A DNA stretch of 64,000 nucleotides. It comes from Candidatus Bathyarchaeum tardum. Lineage in GTDB: Archaea > Thermoproteota > Bathyarchaeia > Bathyarchaeales > Bathyarchaeaceae. Position numbers and translations under genes: made by a program. The notes beneath the pieces were generated by a model, which was given only the letters and a program-made list of their open reading frames with translations, searched no databases and was not told the origin of the DNA. Every line of letters begins with the position of its first letter. The stretch's first letter is position 1. Of this stretch, positions 63,853 to 64,000 are shown piece by piece. Location of the stretch: positions 186,001 to 250,000 of the forward strand of contig JARVGH010000004.1 of assembly GCA_029762755.1 (NCBI GenBank), written 5' to 3'.

Positions 63853-64000
63853 TACTTTTCACACTCTTTTTTAGGGCAAACACGCATGGTTTTTCTCATT
63901 ATTTAATCCTCTTATATTGTATCACGACGACTCTAATTCTATATTTTAATGTTCGATAGTTACTTTTTCATTTTGCCCTTAACGAATTTTCTTATTTCGT

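Noticed and set aside
1-64000. CRISPR array or prophage
   Set aside because: No regularly spaced repeats, cas genes, integrase or phage structural genes were seen; the only mobile element is the IS at 423-1454.

Overview
The window reads as a chromosomal piece of an anaerobic, AT-rich archaeon. The best fit is Bathyarchaeia or a near relative within the TACK/Thermoproteota group. This rests on archaeal-type information genes (TFB, aRF1 with a GGQ motif and the YxCxxxF motif, eS8, SRP19, Gar1, Alba, archaeal ValRS), archaeal DUFs (DUF2095- and DUF2096-like), a complete SMC-ScpA-ScpB set, an Mvh-like NiFe hydrogenase and superoxide reductase. The lineage is an inference from gene content. No rRNA, convincing tRNA or CRISPR array was found.

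Layout. 0-2.3 kb: the 3' end of a repeat-containing surface protein with a PEF-type C-terminal anchor, hit at its stop codon by an IS element, then a second anchored surface protein. 2.4-5.5 kb: a GlpA-like three-gene flavoprotein/Fe-S operon. 5.8-7.3 kb: a small NitrOD5-like protein, a stand-alone receiver protein and a DUF2096-like protein. 7.4-15 kb: a housekeeping block with condensin (smc-scpA-scpB), eS8, SRP19, Gar1, TFB and a zinc-ribbon coiled-coil protein. 16-21.5 kb: SerB, a NapH-like membrane ferredoxin and a large CARDB secreted protein. 21.5-28.7 kb: pgk, a bacterial-type gap, the hydrogenase small and large subunits, a CoA-disulfide-reductase-like flavoprotein, a winged-helix protein and a GcvH-like lipoyl carrier. 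28.7-31 kb: divergent lipS2/lipS1, the two-protein lipoyl synthase; with LplA at 37 kb and the carrier at 28 kb this is a near-complete lipoylation module. 32-37 kb: a Ca2+-type P-ATPase and a K+-independent-type membrane pyrophosphatase.

38.5-43.7 kb holds the most unusual unit: CcdA-like thiol/electron carrier, NapH-like membrane Fe-S protein with extra external cysteines, one double-cubane/2-hydroxyacyl-CoA-dehydratase-like protein, two different BadF/BadG-type ATPases and a ferredoxin, tightly packed on one strand. It looks like an ATP-driven low-potential reductase with a membrane electron input and no second catalytic subunit.

43.8-48.4 kb: small regulators, a nucleotidyltransferase, Alba (apparently starting at CTG), a stand-alone PurH cyclohydrolase domain, an RNase J-like hydrolase and superoxide reductase. 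48.6-51.2 kb: a dense cluster of very small proteins: two close 66-aa paralogs plus a diverged relative, two CxxC-x17-CxxC zinc proteins (one below 50 aa), a DUF4177 and a TRAM protein. 51-57 kb: flavodoxin, Lrp-type RAM domain, PfkB kinase, aRF1 and ValRS. 57-58.4 kb: an anchorless paralog of the 1.7-kb surface protein behind two copies of a 16-bp operator-like palindrome, then a gene-poor stretch with an odd C-tract hairpin. 58.4-64 kb: DUF1801-like, MarC, MscS, a GT4 glycogen-synthase-like enzyme and an alpha-glucan phosphorylase.

Many genes start with TTG or GTG behind clear Shine-Dalgarno sequences, so starts were often moved inward from the longest reading frame.
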